From assembly GCA_037974965.1 (NCBI GenBank), contig JBBPFI010000004.1:1798001-1862000 (forward strand): DNA of 64,000 nt. Reading direction: 5' to 3'. The notes under the pieces were generated by a model. That model worked only from the letters and a program-made list of their open reading frames with translations. It made no database searches and was not told the origin of the DNA. This stretch comes from Dacryopinax spathularia (lineage: Eukaryota > Basidiomycota > Dacrymycetes > Dacrymycetales > Dacrymycetaceae). Positions within the stretch are counted from its first letter, which is position 1. Each line of letters opens with the position of its first letter. The position numbers and the translations under genes are program-made. Of the stretch, positions 54,271 to 64,000 are shown piece after piece.

Positions 54271-55224
54271 ATGGGAAAGAGCTCCTTTTTCTCCTGGCCG
54301 TTCCTGGCCGACGACTGGATCGGACTGGATCCAGATCCGAACGTGACGGAGCTTGAGATCATTGGGGGTGGGATGCCTCGCACAGGGACGGCTTCATTGT
54401 GAGTCGGAGTATTCCTCCCTTGCCTGGCGTGGCGTGTTAGACTTTGGATCGGTGGTTGACGGAAGACGCGCAGACAAAGAGCCCTGGTTATGCTGGGTTT
54501 CGGGCCTTGCCACCATGCAGCTGCGTTTGGACCACATCCGGATCGTAGCCTGAAATTTATAGAGGCGCTCAAGAGTACGTTTGTCTTCTCCGCTGTTTCG
54601 AGCATATGGGCTGATATCGATTCTTCAGGTGACAAGCCCGACTGGCGATCGGTCATGCGCGGCTACCGGTCCACCGTCGACGGCCCGACAAACGCGCTCG
54701 TCCCGGAGCTCCTCGCCGCCTTCCCGAACGCCAAGGTCATCCTAACCGTGCGCGACTCCCCCGAAGTCTGGAAAAAATCCATGCTTGAGACGCTCCTCGA
54801 AATGGACAGCAAACTCTATTTCTTCAGCCTGCTCGTCTTCCGCTATCTCCGCCTGCACGCCCGTGTAAGCCGGCTGACGCTGGACACGCGGATGATACCT
54901 CTTTATGGACCGGACATCAAGCTGGAAGTTTATAGCATGCATAACGACTACGTCCGCTCGGTGACGCCGCCGGAGAAGTTGCTCGAGTTTAACGTCAAGG
55001 ATGGGTGGGAACCATTGTGCAAATTCTTGGGCGTGCCGGTGCCGGACGTGCCGTTCCCGAAGACGAACGAGAGTGCGAGCTTGAGGGAGAATATGAGGAA
55101 GACTATCGTGCTGGGGATGACGATTTGGGCGGGGTATGCGGCGCTGTTGGCTGTGGGGGGTTGGTGCACGTATAGGTGGTGGACGGGCCGGGCGGTAGGG
55201 TTGCCCTGGACGCCCTGGGCTTGA
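54271..55224 (+). CDS. Sulfotransferase-like P-loop protein 2
   Basis: Same family as the gene at 30167. Exons 54271-54398, 54474-54574 and 54629-55224, 274 residues. A longer N-terminus (MGKSSFFSWPFLADDWIGLD) precedes IIGGGMPRTGTASL, then RALVMLGFGPCHHA. The second motif is VILTVRDSPEVW. Family block LLEFNVKDGWEPLCKFLGVP and a C-terminal hydrophobic helix (LGMTIWAGYAALLAVGGW) are present. All three introns are of GT-AG type, including the one placed where copies 1 and 5 use GC-AG. Exon 2 is exactly 101 nt, as in copies 3 and 5. The nucleotide-binding residues are intact, so activity is plausible; substrate unknown. Confidence 0.82.
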
Positions 55225-56175
55225 GATATGCGTACATTGTAGCTTGTAGCCTCCTTGGTGATGTTGCTGCAAAATTATAGATCGGACACTGTCGAGCCAC
55301 GATTATGCCATCCTTCATGTCTTGCTCTGCCTTCCCAGCGGCCTTACTTGCGAAGGGCAAAGCTGCACCGGAGAAGTTGAACTGCCGGTCACGTGCAATG
55401 GACGTTCTGGCCCGGGAATCCGGTTAGCTTGCTCCCAACCTGCTCAGTCTCTGCGAGGCTCGCCACACAGAATTTCGACCCTCGCAAGCTTCTGGTGGCA
55501 TGTAGACCCTACCTGTCCGCAGTTCAGGGGAACAGGAATGCAAGGTCGCACAGCCGCCGAGCATGTTGCTGTTCCTGCCTGTTCTTCCTCTCTCCACAAT
55601 TTGCAATCCCGGTCTCGGGCCGTTGTTGCCTGGAAATGATTGTCTTGGCCATTTCCTCATCCCTTACTCGGTTTGGACGCCAATGACGCTACAATGTCTT
55701 CATTAATTCCCCATTTGAAAAAGTCGCAGAGATTACACTGATTGTCTTGCAGTCTCTGTGGAGGCGCGGAGAGAGGTTGCAGAAGGAAGACGGAAAAGAA
55801 AGAGGGAACGAACGTCAGAGCGCGTCAGGCGGGACGTTCTGGCCACGCGGCGAAGCGAGCAGTCCCTGAGACCCCGAAGGCTGTGTGACGTAGCTCGGTC
55901 TTCTGCTGCGGGGGCGCTGCGGTGTCATTTGAGACCCTTTCCCAGGACCCCGTGTGCGTTACCCCAAGTGACGGTGATGTCATCGAGGCTGAAGTTCCGC
56001 ACCGTTTGAAGCGCTTATAAGGAGCGGACTGATCGTCGTTCATCAGATCTTCCTTCGCCAACCCGCCTTCGACAAGCCCCGCAACGACAACCAGCGCTCT
56101 CTCACTCGAGTAGCAGCTTAACGACAATCTACATAGCACAACTAATTCTCAACAACCGACAACACATCCGCAGCA
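55225..56175. promoter_or_regulatory. Promoter region of the SUR7/PalI-like gene
   Basis: CACGTG lies at 55390-55395 and TATAAG at 56016-56021, 155 bases before the next ATG. No gene recognised in the 950 bp. Confidence 0.45.
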
Positions 56176-56815
56176 ATGGCTTCACCGGCATGGCCAGGCC
56201 TCTTCTTCTGCTTTGCGGCAATGGTGCTGCTCATCTTTGTACGTGTCGCCCCTATTCCGATACTCTCGGATAGAGTAGTACTGACTTGTTCCATAGGCAT
56301 CCATCTCCGTTCCAGTATGGAATAAAGTCACCTTCCTAAACTCAACATGGAATGGCAGCGAGGTCGACTTTGGTGCATGGGGATACACCGGCAGCAAGAA
56401 GATGCTCGGTTACTACTGGACGTCCGCCCTGCCAGGCATCACCAATTCCCGCCTGACGCAGAACATCTTCCACAACCTCACCTACGTGCTCGTCCTGCAC
56501 CCGATCGGTGCCGGCCTCGCAGCACTCGCCGTCCTCTTCGGCCTGTGCGGCGCGGGCTACTCCCGCTTCGGCACCATCTTCATGTCCCTCGCTGCATCAC
56601 TCGCGACCGTCGTCACGCTCGTCGCGTTCGTCATCGACCTCGTCATGTTCGGCATCGCCCGCAGCGAGATCCGCAACCACGGCGGCTCAGCGCAGTACGG
56701 CATCGCGAACTGGTTCACCGTCGCCGCGTTCGTCTCGCTGCTCCTGGGCTTCTGCACCGGCGTGTGCGGCATCTTCGGCAGCTACCGCGAGCGCCGGTAT
56801 GCCGCCAAGGTGTAA
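56176..56815 (+). CDS. SUR7/PalI (Rim9)-like four-helix membrane protein
   Basis: Plasma-membrane protein of the SUR7/PalI group, whose members act in eisosomes or in ambient-pH (Rim) signalling. Exon 1 is 56176-56238 (MASPAWPGLFFCFAAMVLLI, first membrane helix). Exon 2 starts at 56298. Three further helices follow (LVLHPIGAGLAALAVLFGLC, FMSLAASLATVVTLVAFVID, WFTVAAFVSLLLGFCTGVCG). Between them the frame shifts: ASISVPVWNKVTFL reads in one frame and NSTWNGSEVDFGAWGYTG in another. Either a 47 nt intron (56316-56362, donor GTATGG, perfect CTAAC branch site, unusual GAG acceptor) removes the join in phase 0, or one base is missing near 56339. Both sides resemble the family, so the question is open. 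The extracellular loop carries N-glycosylation sites if translated. Confidence 0.72.
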
Positions 56816-58699
56816 ACGCCTTCTTTCCCTTCTCCCTGCCTTCTGTCACCCACCTATGTGGGCGTTACGACCCTCTTTTCTCGATTTTCTACTCTTGACG
56901 ACCTGCGGACTTGGATCTGTATGATGTGGATCGGAGCGTAATGATCGACGAGAGGATATTTTACTAGTGAATAAGCTGATCAGTGTTGTTGTTACATATC
57001 CTTGATAATATGATATCCCAAAACATGAACCGTTCCACTGCCGCTGTTGAAGCTCAAGCGCCCGAATGAATCGCTCCCGCGTTTGACAAGAGCGAGCAGG
57101 ATACCGCCCGAACCTTCGTCCCAGCAAACTGGAGGAGATGGTATCCCTCCCATGTGGGCTATCAGCAAAATCTCCGTGACAACTGCCAACTACTGTGAGA
57201 AGTGAGAAGGCTTAGACCGAGGATGAACGCCGCACCATATCCCCACTCGGATGATTCACTGCTTGGAGCGGCGGGACATGGCGGTCGGCGAATGTATGCG
57301 CCTTATTAGCCACAACGAGAACCTTGAGATTCCCCGATCCGCCTGATCGTCTATAGCAGGTCGAGCGAGTCCTTTTCCAGCAGGAATCCGTCATTGATAA
57401 GTATTGTCGATAGCGTCGCTCGGGCTGATTGTCGGTCGGCCATGTGGCTCGCCTATCAAGACAGCGATTGCCAGCAAGCATGAAACTGTCTTTCACCCCC
57501 GCCATACTAGAGGCACTGGCCGATCACCAGCAATAGGAGGCCTGGCCCAAGTGGCACGGTTTGGACGATGCAAAGGGCAGCCGAAACTCCAGGCTATACC
57601 AGGATAGGCCGCCTGGATGGACCACTGTACAACGATATTGTGAAGGCTGCGACGGCGTAGCGGACGACATCCAAGATGTTCGGTTTGCGTTTATGCCGAA
57701 GTCCATGGTGTAGGGCAGTCTTATCTCTAGAGGCGCAGGCAGGAAGAGCCACGACCGTCATCCTCGCCTTGGGCAGGCTGAAAATGCCGGCAGGCGACCC
57801 AGGAATCCTGGCGGATCGCAAGTCAAGCAGAGCCTCAAGAAAGAATAAACGAGATCCATCCGAGAATTGAACAAAGCTGCCAGACTAGGCCTTATAGCTT
57901 TCTAGAATTGCACTAGGAGGTGATCGTCGGTGCAGAAGCAAGTGCTGGGACTAGGGCAACCGCGGCTTAGGGATCCAAAAAATGAGGTAAGCGCGATTTG
58001 TCAAGCACCCTTTGTATATGCGCGGGGTTTTGTTGACCCCTGCCCATCAGACTCTTCCATCATCTCGTCCACCTTGTTTCTCCTTCAGTTCAGGGCGCCA
58101 AGCTCTTCTAGAAGGCTAACCAACAAGGGACATCAGCGACCTAACCGCTCAAGAAGAACAGCCCAACCATCCTGAGAGCATGACCAACCACGCGTCGCGT
58201 TCGCAAGCGCCCATCCCCTGTTGTTGCGGCGCCAACCTGCCTCCTGGGAACAGTTCTTGTTACGCATTTCCCATATGCACCATAATTTGCCCGGACTCAT
58301 GATGCTCATGTTGGAAACCACCTGCTGCTGGCTTATCACCGAGACTGTATTCGACGACCATTCGTCCGGCTCCCGGCAGATGATCTTTGCCTCTATCTGA
58401 CGGCGCACCTTTGCTCGGGGGCGGAATATCCTCCTTGGGCTTCCGATGGGGCATCATATTACCACCTTGCTTTGCTTGTAGACGTGATGTCTTCGGCGCC
58501 CTCAGATCAGCTCATGGACTACACTTGGCGCAGGACAGGTGCGGTACATGGCAGTGGCACACCTGGGCTGCCAAATTGTGCGCCCTCTGGCTGTACTTAA
58601 GCCCCTCTTGGCGGGCGTAGTCCAGGGCTATCTTCATCCTCTGTCTGCTCTGGACCGCCCTCTAGCTTGACAAAGAACCCTAAGACAAGATCTGCAAAC
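56816..58699. other. 1.9 kb gap, no gene seen
   Basis: Between the SUR7-like gene and sulfotransferase-like gene 3. Many short frames on both strands; none shows the family motifs of the neighbours or of other known proteins. No repeat or inverted repeat noticed. Confidence 0.4.
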
Positions 58700-59602
58700 A
58701 TGGTGGCCAGCTTTTCTTGGCCCTTCGTGGACATGGCGATCACCGGGGCTGACCCTGATCCCACTGTAACAGAGCTGGAGGTCATTGGTGCTGGCTTGCC
58801 GAGGACAGCAACAGCCTCTCTGTAATGTCTCGTAAATTGTTTGACGGACATCAGGCTGATCGAAGACAGCCAACACGCGCTCGTTATACTCGGATTTGGA
58901 CCGTGTCATCATGGAGCGTCCTTGTTCCGAAACCCCGGCAGGATCCTTGCTATACGTGACGCGTTCAACGGTGTGTTTACTATTCTCCACCCTTGCTGTC
59001 GCGTTCTTACCCATCTGTTGCTAGGCAAACCGACGGACTACAGACAGATCATGGCCGGCTATCGCTCGACGACCGACGGGCCGATGTGCCACTTGGTCCC
59101 CGAGCTACTCGCCGCGTATCCGAAAGCCAAAGTCATCCTCACCCTGCGCGACACCCCCGAAGCATGGGGCAGATCCTTCCAGCAGACTATTATGCGCATG
59201 GCCGACCCCAAGTTCACCTTCGCCATCCTTCCCCTTTCCTACATCCGACGGTACGCCCTCATGTCGATCGCCGCAACCCGGCAACGCTGGATCCCGTTGT
59301 ATGGCAAAGAACGAACCGTTGAGGTCTACAACAGGCACAACGACTGGATCCGCTCCGTCGTTCCCAAGGAGCAGTTGCTTGAATTCAACGTCAAAGAGGG
59401 CTGGGAACCGCTCTGCAAGTTCCTGGGCGTGCCTGTTCCGAACGTCCCGTTCCCACGGACCAACGAATCGGCAATGCTGAACAAAAACGTGGACGACGCT
59501 ATCAGGATCGGCTTAACGCTCTGGGCTGTAATCGCTCTGGGTGGTGTGGGCACTTGGTACCTAGTCTATCACTATATGCGCTACATTCCGTCACTCTTCT
59601 AG
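58700..59602 (+). CDS. Sulfotransferase-like P-loop protein 3
   Basis: Exons 58700-58821, 58870-58970 (101 nt) and 59025-59602, 266 residues. The N-terminus MVASFSWPFVDMAITGADPD is like copy 2. The P-loop is VIGAGLPRTATASL: the second Gly of RTGT is Ala, a change that may weaken phosphate binding. Then ALVILGFGPCHHGA and VILTLRDTPEAW. The family block is LLEFNVKEGWEPLCKFLGVP. It ends with a hydrophobic helix (GLTLWAVIALGGVGTWYLVY), probably a tail anchor. The second intron is GT-AG and lies at the family position. The reading frame is intact throughout, so the gene is probably expressed even if catalysis is altered. Confidence 0.8.
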
Positions 59603-61123
59603 GGGGTAGAGGTTTTGTCGACTCTGTATTCTCAAGTTGATCAGCTAGAAGGTTGGATTATCGGGCGGGCCGAGGCTTTCCCCAATCGTGACTTATTCGG
59701 GTACCTGAATGTCCCTTTCGACCCTTCCGAAGTTTGGCAACTACGAAACATAACGCGTGGTCTACGTTCGAAGGACGAGAGTGAAAATGGCACTTACGAT
59801 CCGGAAGGTGTCGCCTCCCCCCACTTAGAAAGAACCCGCAGAATCCATCAGATGATGGCAGCAGTGCAGTGTTGTCGGCAACGGGACCAGAGATTGTCGG
59901 CGCTCTGTATCCCATGCCGCTGTTACGCCCGACTGCGCTGGCGACGGGTTGATGAGGAGGGCGTTGATGCGCAGATGTTCTATCGTATGGGACGTTCTTT
60001 CCACCAGAACTTTGTTGCTCCTATCGACGGCGTTGAGTCAGCGTAAAAGATGCAGGGCCTCTTCAGTCTTCAGATCAGACAGATCGAAAGCCTTCTGCTT
60101 GCATGAAGTCGAGTCTTGAGCTTTGAGTCATAGGCAGTCAGATCGCGAGATGATCGGAGTCCAGTGGGAGGGGAAAGTCGCGCCAGAAAGATCATACTCC
60201 TGCTCGGTCGGGGCAAAGCAGACTTGACAGAAAGTAGAGGTCGCCCAATTCGACAAAGTCAAGTTCCACGACCCGTTTGCTACTTGCCATTACCCGTCCT
60301 GGACGCCAAAGTGCAACTACGCCAAAAGAGTTGCAATGGGATGTTGCAGAGTTGGGAGAGCCGGCTGCGCTGCTCGACTCTCGGTGTGTCTGGAGGACTG
60401 GATACAATCGGGTCAGGCTTGCTGCACTCGCTCCTCTGCGGATCCAATGCCAGTATCATTCACGCTCTGCCACAGGAGCGCTCCTGAAGGCTTTGAATGG
60501 GCGTAAAATGCCAGCAGCCGAAGGTTTGGTTCTTGCTGGAAGGTGAGACGTGGCAAGCGGTGCGACGTCTCTATCAGAAACCAGGCTAGATCAGAACGCG
60601 TTCGGTTCCCGGACATACGTATCTCCGTGCCAGCATGAAGGCGGTGTCTCGCATGCGGTTACGGCTGTGACTCTCTGCTGCACCGCAACACCCCTGGCTG
60701 TAAATCGCCCGTCTAGAAAGGCAACATGTCAACAAGCGCCCCTATTGCAGCCACCTTGCCTCGCCCAAAAGGGTAACGGGCGATTGAGTGACGTTGCAAA
60801 CGGAGTTAAGCGCTCACTGATCGACCGCGTCTCGGCCTGGAGAACTCGGTAGGCGGCCCGATCAAGCTGGCAACAAAGACAACCGCATAACACCGCCGCA
60901 AGACAGCAGTGCCTGCATCAGAGGATTGTCACTGGAATGGTCATAGACAATGGATGCTGGATCCGCGACGGCTGACGCTCTTTCCTGTCAGGATGTTTCG
61001 AGTCAGCGCTGTTTAGGTATAAGAGGACCTTGGTGCACGCAGCTCTTCCGCCAGCAACGACAAACAGTACACTAGTCTCCTGAGCTATCTTACCTACTAC
61101 CAAACCGACTCCACACACTAAAT
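59603..61123. other. 1.5 kb gap with TATA box for copy 4
   Basis: TATAAG at 61018-61023 lies 101 bases before the ATG at 61124. The rest shows only short frames. I looked for decayed copies of the sulfotransferase-like family here and recognised none. Confidence 0.4.
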
Positions 61124-61760
61124 ATGGTTAACCCCACCGTCTATCCCGCTTCCGCTACAGGTGCTGATATGCATCGCGCACAAGTCATCGGTATCGGTCT
61201 GCCGTTGACCGGCTCCGCATCACTGTACGTTCTCTCTCCCATCTCTCCCAACTCCGGCTGACGTGAGAGCGCTCAGTCAAAAAGCTCTGAACATACTTGG
61301 CTTTGGCGCATCCACCTCCAAGCCAAGCAACCTATCATACCGACGCCGCTTCCTACCCATCCTCAACCCTGGCAAGCCCGATTATCGTCAATGCATGCGA
61401 GACGGCCGCAGTATGGTGGACGAAGCCAGTTCGCTCCACGTTCCCGAACTTATGACTGCCTTCCCGCACGCGAAGGTCATTCTCCTCGGGCATGAATCGT
61501 CTGACGAATGGTGGCGATCGTGGAACTCCGCGCAGGCTCACTCTGCCCCAAACTCGTACTTCTCCGATCATGTTATCCCCGCTCTAGGCGCCCCTACCGA
61601 CGCTGCCTGGCATGATCGGCATCGGCGATGGGTACGTGGGCTCGTGCCGACCGAAAGGCTGCTGGAGTTTAATGTCCGCGATGGGTGGGAGCCACTCTGC
61701 CGGTTCCTTGGCGTGCCGATACCAGCTGTGCCCTTCCCCGGAATGGAGGAGTTGAGCTGA
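61124..61760 (+). CDS. Sulfotransferase-like protein 4, degenerate and shortened
   Basis: Two exons (61124-61224 and 61277-61760) give 194 residues, about 70 fewer than the other copies. The P-loop position reads IGIGLPLTGSASL, with Arg lost and RTGT replaced by LTGS. The CHH motif after LGFG is gone. The second site reads VILLGHESSDEW instead of VRDSPEVW. The diagnostic block LLEFNVRDGWEPLCRFLGVP is well kept, but the protein ends soon after (PFPGMEELS), without the C-terminal hydrophobic helix. The second family intron is absent; the GKPDYRQ junction is continuous, as if lost through a spliced copy. The frame is open, so this is either a pseudogene in early decay or a protein with a new, non-catalytic role. 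Confidence 0.72.
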
Positions 61761-62062
61761 AGGCTGCTTTCTCCAAGCTCGATCCCGATTCCCAAACAAA
61801 ACCTGGCTGTCAGCGAGTTACCGCTGCCGGTAGCTTGCATAGCCAGACTACCATATCAGGAATAATGACTTGCATACTTAACGTTAGTTTTTTTTGCTTT
61901 ACTCTTTCTCTGATTTCCACATCTTACCATGTAAGCGCTCGCGCCCTTCTTTATTATGAATTCAGATAGGAATTGAATAATTCGACTCAGTTAATGAATG
62001 AATGATGAGAGATATGATTCATGCCGGCAATCGTCAAGAGAAGTTGATGGGGGTCAGATGTA

Positions 62063-62535
62063 AGGTTGATCCTATAGGACTAAAGGTCCCTTTTTGCGCC
62101 CAAATTGCCCTTTTGCTGTGGCAAATGGACTTCTGCTGAAGCAGAAGCGGGTTTGCTGGAGCAAAAGACCCTCTTGCCGCAGCAAAAGGGCTTTTGCTGC
62201 GGCGAGAAGCACCAGTGGCCGTGCGTGCTTCTTAGCTTCTTATCAGGGACCCGTGGCTTCTTTGCTGACACTGTGGGCAGGGGTCCTGGCTTTCACGCCC
62301 CGAGAAAAGAAGGACCCCGCAGGATGCACTGCACCCGACATTTTGACGAGAGCAAAAGGAAGCGGAGAAGCAGCACAGCCCCACCTGCTTCTCGCTGCAG
62401 CAAAAGCCCTTTTGCTGCGGCAAGAGGGTCTTTTGCTCCAGCACACCCGCTTCTGCTTCAGCAGAAGTCCCCTTTGCCGCAGCAAAAGGGCTTTTGCTGC
62501 AGCAAGGGACCTTTTGTCCCATAGGATCAACCATA
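62063..62535. mobile_element. Foldback/MITE-like DNA element with long terminal inverted repeats
   Basis: Left arm 62063-62210 and right arm 62387-62535 are inverted copies of each other, nearly identical over about 148 bp. The ends read TAAGGTTGATCCTAT and (reverse) TATGGTTGATCCTAT. The element is flanked by CAGATG on both sides (62057-62062 and 62536-62541), a candidate 6-base target duplication. Each arm is built from smaller palindromes such as GCAGCAAAAGGGCTTTTGCT and CTTCTGCTGAAGCAGAAG, so the arms fold on themselves as well as on each other. The 176 bp centre has no transposase-like frame, so this is a non-autonomous element. The superfamily is not identifiable from these ends. Confidence 0.85.
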
Positions 62536-62971
62536 CAGATGGCGCCATTTGACGCGTCTCTGTAGCAATACAGTCTGCTACTAACACATATAACTCGACC
62601 GTGCAGGCTCGCGCATTTCCTTTCTGCCCCTTCAGTTCGGTCTGCTTTGTTTCGATGTCTGCTTACTGTCGCTGTCTATTATTGCTGTCTCACTCTGGAC
62701 TGTTCAGGATGATGTTGCGGAGATGCTGTCACGTTCCACCTGGCTGATTACGTCAGGCGCCGCCGATCCCCGACAATCCTGGGCTCAGAGCTGTTTGTCG
62801 GCGACGCGACGGCGAGGGCTCGCCGCACATACAGTGCCGTGCTCAACGCGTGTGCCCCTGCCGTGCTCGCTATTATCATCGTGGATCTATACTGTCCTTC
62901 GACTTGAAGTCCAGTCTAGCCTGCTATTGTTACTCCTCTCTTGCTGTCTGTGACGCAGCCGACTAAGTACG
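62536..62971. promoter_or_regulatory. Promoter region of sulfotransferase-like gene 5
   Basis: Between the foldback element and ATG 62972. ACATATAACT occurs near 62586, 380 bases upstream. No nearer TATA box is evident. Confidence 0.35.
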
Positions 62972-63858
62972 ATGTCGGACTCGAAGTTAACTGTCTCGGC
63001 TCAGCCGAGCATCAAGGTCATTGGTGCTGGTCTGGGAAGGACTGGCACGATGTCGCTGTGCGTTGCAGTCCGAGGTGTGCTTAAGGGGTCATGCTGACTA
63101 TCGATCAGCAAGAAAGCACTAGAGATATTGGGGTTCGGACCGTGTCATCATATGTCTGTCTTGCCAGGCAGGCCAGACCAAATTCAGGGCTTTGTCGATG
63201 CATATCAAGGCGCGTTTATCTCCTGCAGTCCACCTGATACGCGCTAACATTAGTCTTAGGCAAGCCCGTCGACTTCAAGAAGCTCTTAGCTGGCTACGGC
63301 TCCATCCTTGACAATCCTGGATGCGACTTCGTGCCCGAGCTGATGGCCGCCTTCCCCGACGCCAAAGTCATCTTATCTGTCCGCGATAGCCCCGAGGTCT
63401 GGTGGAAGAGCGCGTCGGATACCGTGCTGCGAGCCATGACACCCTATATGCGTCCCTTGACGTTCTCTCTGGGACCGAGGCTATTCGGATTCATGCGCGT
63501 CCCGCACGAAGTTCGACGCGCCTGGATCCGCAAGTACGGCGAGCTGGGCCCCAACACGTACACGAAGCACAACGAACGGATGCTGCAGATCATCCCGAAG
63601 GAGAAACTGCTCGTGTTCAACGTCAAGGAGGGATGGGAGCCGCTTTGCAATTTCCTCGGCGTGCCAGTTCCAAAGGAGCCGTTCCCTAAAGTCAACGACT
63701 CTGCGCATTTCAAGAAGATGATAACGAGAATGCAAATGATGGCGGGCGCCGCATGGGTTGCCGAATTGAGTGTTCTCGGATTAATCATCTGGCAGATCAC
63801 GAAGCGAAGGCTTTGGGAGACGTTCAGCCTCAGAAAGCTGTTTGCCTCGTGGCACTGA
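62972..63858 (+). CDS. Sulfotransferase-like P-loop protein 5
   Basis: Exons 62972-63057, 63109-63209 (101 nt) and 63260-63858, 261 residues. The best-kept P-loop of the set: VIGAGLGRTGTMSL, then KALEILGFGPCHHMSVLPGR. The second motif is VILSVRDSPEVWW. Family block LLVFNVKEGWEPLCNFLGVP and a C-terminal hydrophobic helix (AWVAELSVLGLIIW) are present. It resembles copy 1 most, in sequence and in having a GC-AG second intron (63210-63259, donor GCGCGT) at the same phase-1 site. Copies 1 and 5 sit 32 kb apart on opposite strands, so an old duplication with later inversion is likely. Enzyme probably active; substrate unknown. Confidence 0.84.
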
Positions 63859-64000
63859 GAGCGAACGTGTTCTGCTTGCTGCCCTCGGGGATCCATGCTA
63901 CGTATGTCCCTAATTTATCATGCTTTATACCATATTTGAGATCTGCTCTTGCCTGCCGCGAATGCACAATTTGGACTGGTTATTGCGCCATTGCTCTTTT

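Noticed and set aside
56402-56924. Arg- and Ser-rich frames overlapping the SUR7-like gene
   Set aside because: Shadow frames caused by the high GC content of the membrane-helix codons.
62094-62587. Open frames across the foldback element
   Set aside because: They are translations of the palindromic arms in both directions and contain no transposase motif.

Overview
The window reads as nuclear DNA of a basidiomycete yeast-like fungus. Genes have many introns of about 44-60 bp with CTRAC-like branch sites, GC content is moderate to high, and the gene families point to Agaricomycotina, most likely Tremellomycetes (inference; no rDNA or other species marker is present). All exon limits were worked out by eye from splice signals, reading-frame phase and family knowledge. 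They should be accurate to a few bases where phases are stated and looser elsewhere.

Region 1 (about 1-27 kb) is mostly housekeeping. It holds a bHLH transcription factor cut by the left edge and an unusually long 4 kb non-coding stretch upstream of it. Then come the NatB auxiliary subunit NAA25/MDM20, a PhyH-type dioxygenase, a WW-like membrane protein, peptidyl-tRNA hydrolase, a CTLH/CRA (GID-like) protein and ribosomal protein L7 (uL30). One RPL7 intron carries a box C/D snoRNA of the yeast snR39/snR59 type. An LRR-like protein, an acyl-protein thioesterase and the large TFIIIC B-block subunit (TFC3, 13 exons) complete the region.

Region 2 (about 27-64 kb) is rich in duplicated genes. It contains a tandem pair of unknown four-exon genes sharing a promoter block, two OPT-family oligopeptide transporters, four intronless genes of a family resembling bacterial PH domains (two on each side of the second transporter), and five sulfotransferase-like P-loop genes in different states of conservation. 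Mixed in are housekeeping genes: an SDR oxidoreductase, AP endonuclease APN1, SDH4, class II fructose-bisphosphate aldolase and a SUR7/PalI-like membrane protein. A 473 bp foldback (MITE-like) DNA element lies between the last two sulfotransferase-like genes.

Functionally, the left part carries basic gene expression and protein modification (TFIIIC, RPL7 plus its rRNA-methylation guide, PTH, NatB). The right part looks like an accessory, duplication-prone zone with peptide uptake, small-molecule modification and orphan families. The main candidates for something undescribed are the PH-like quartet around an OPT gene, the tandem orphan pair, and the decaying sulfotransferase-like cluster with GC-AG introns. 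I saw no tRNA, rRNA, CRISPR array, retroelement or virus-like element.
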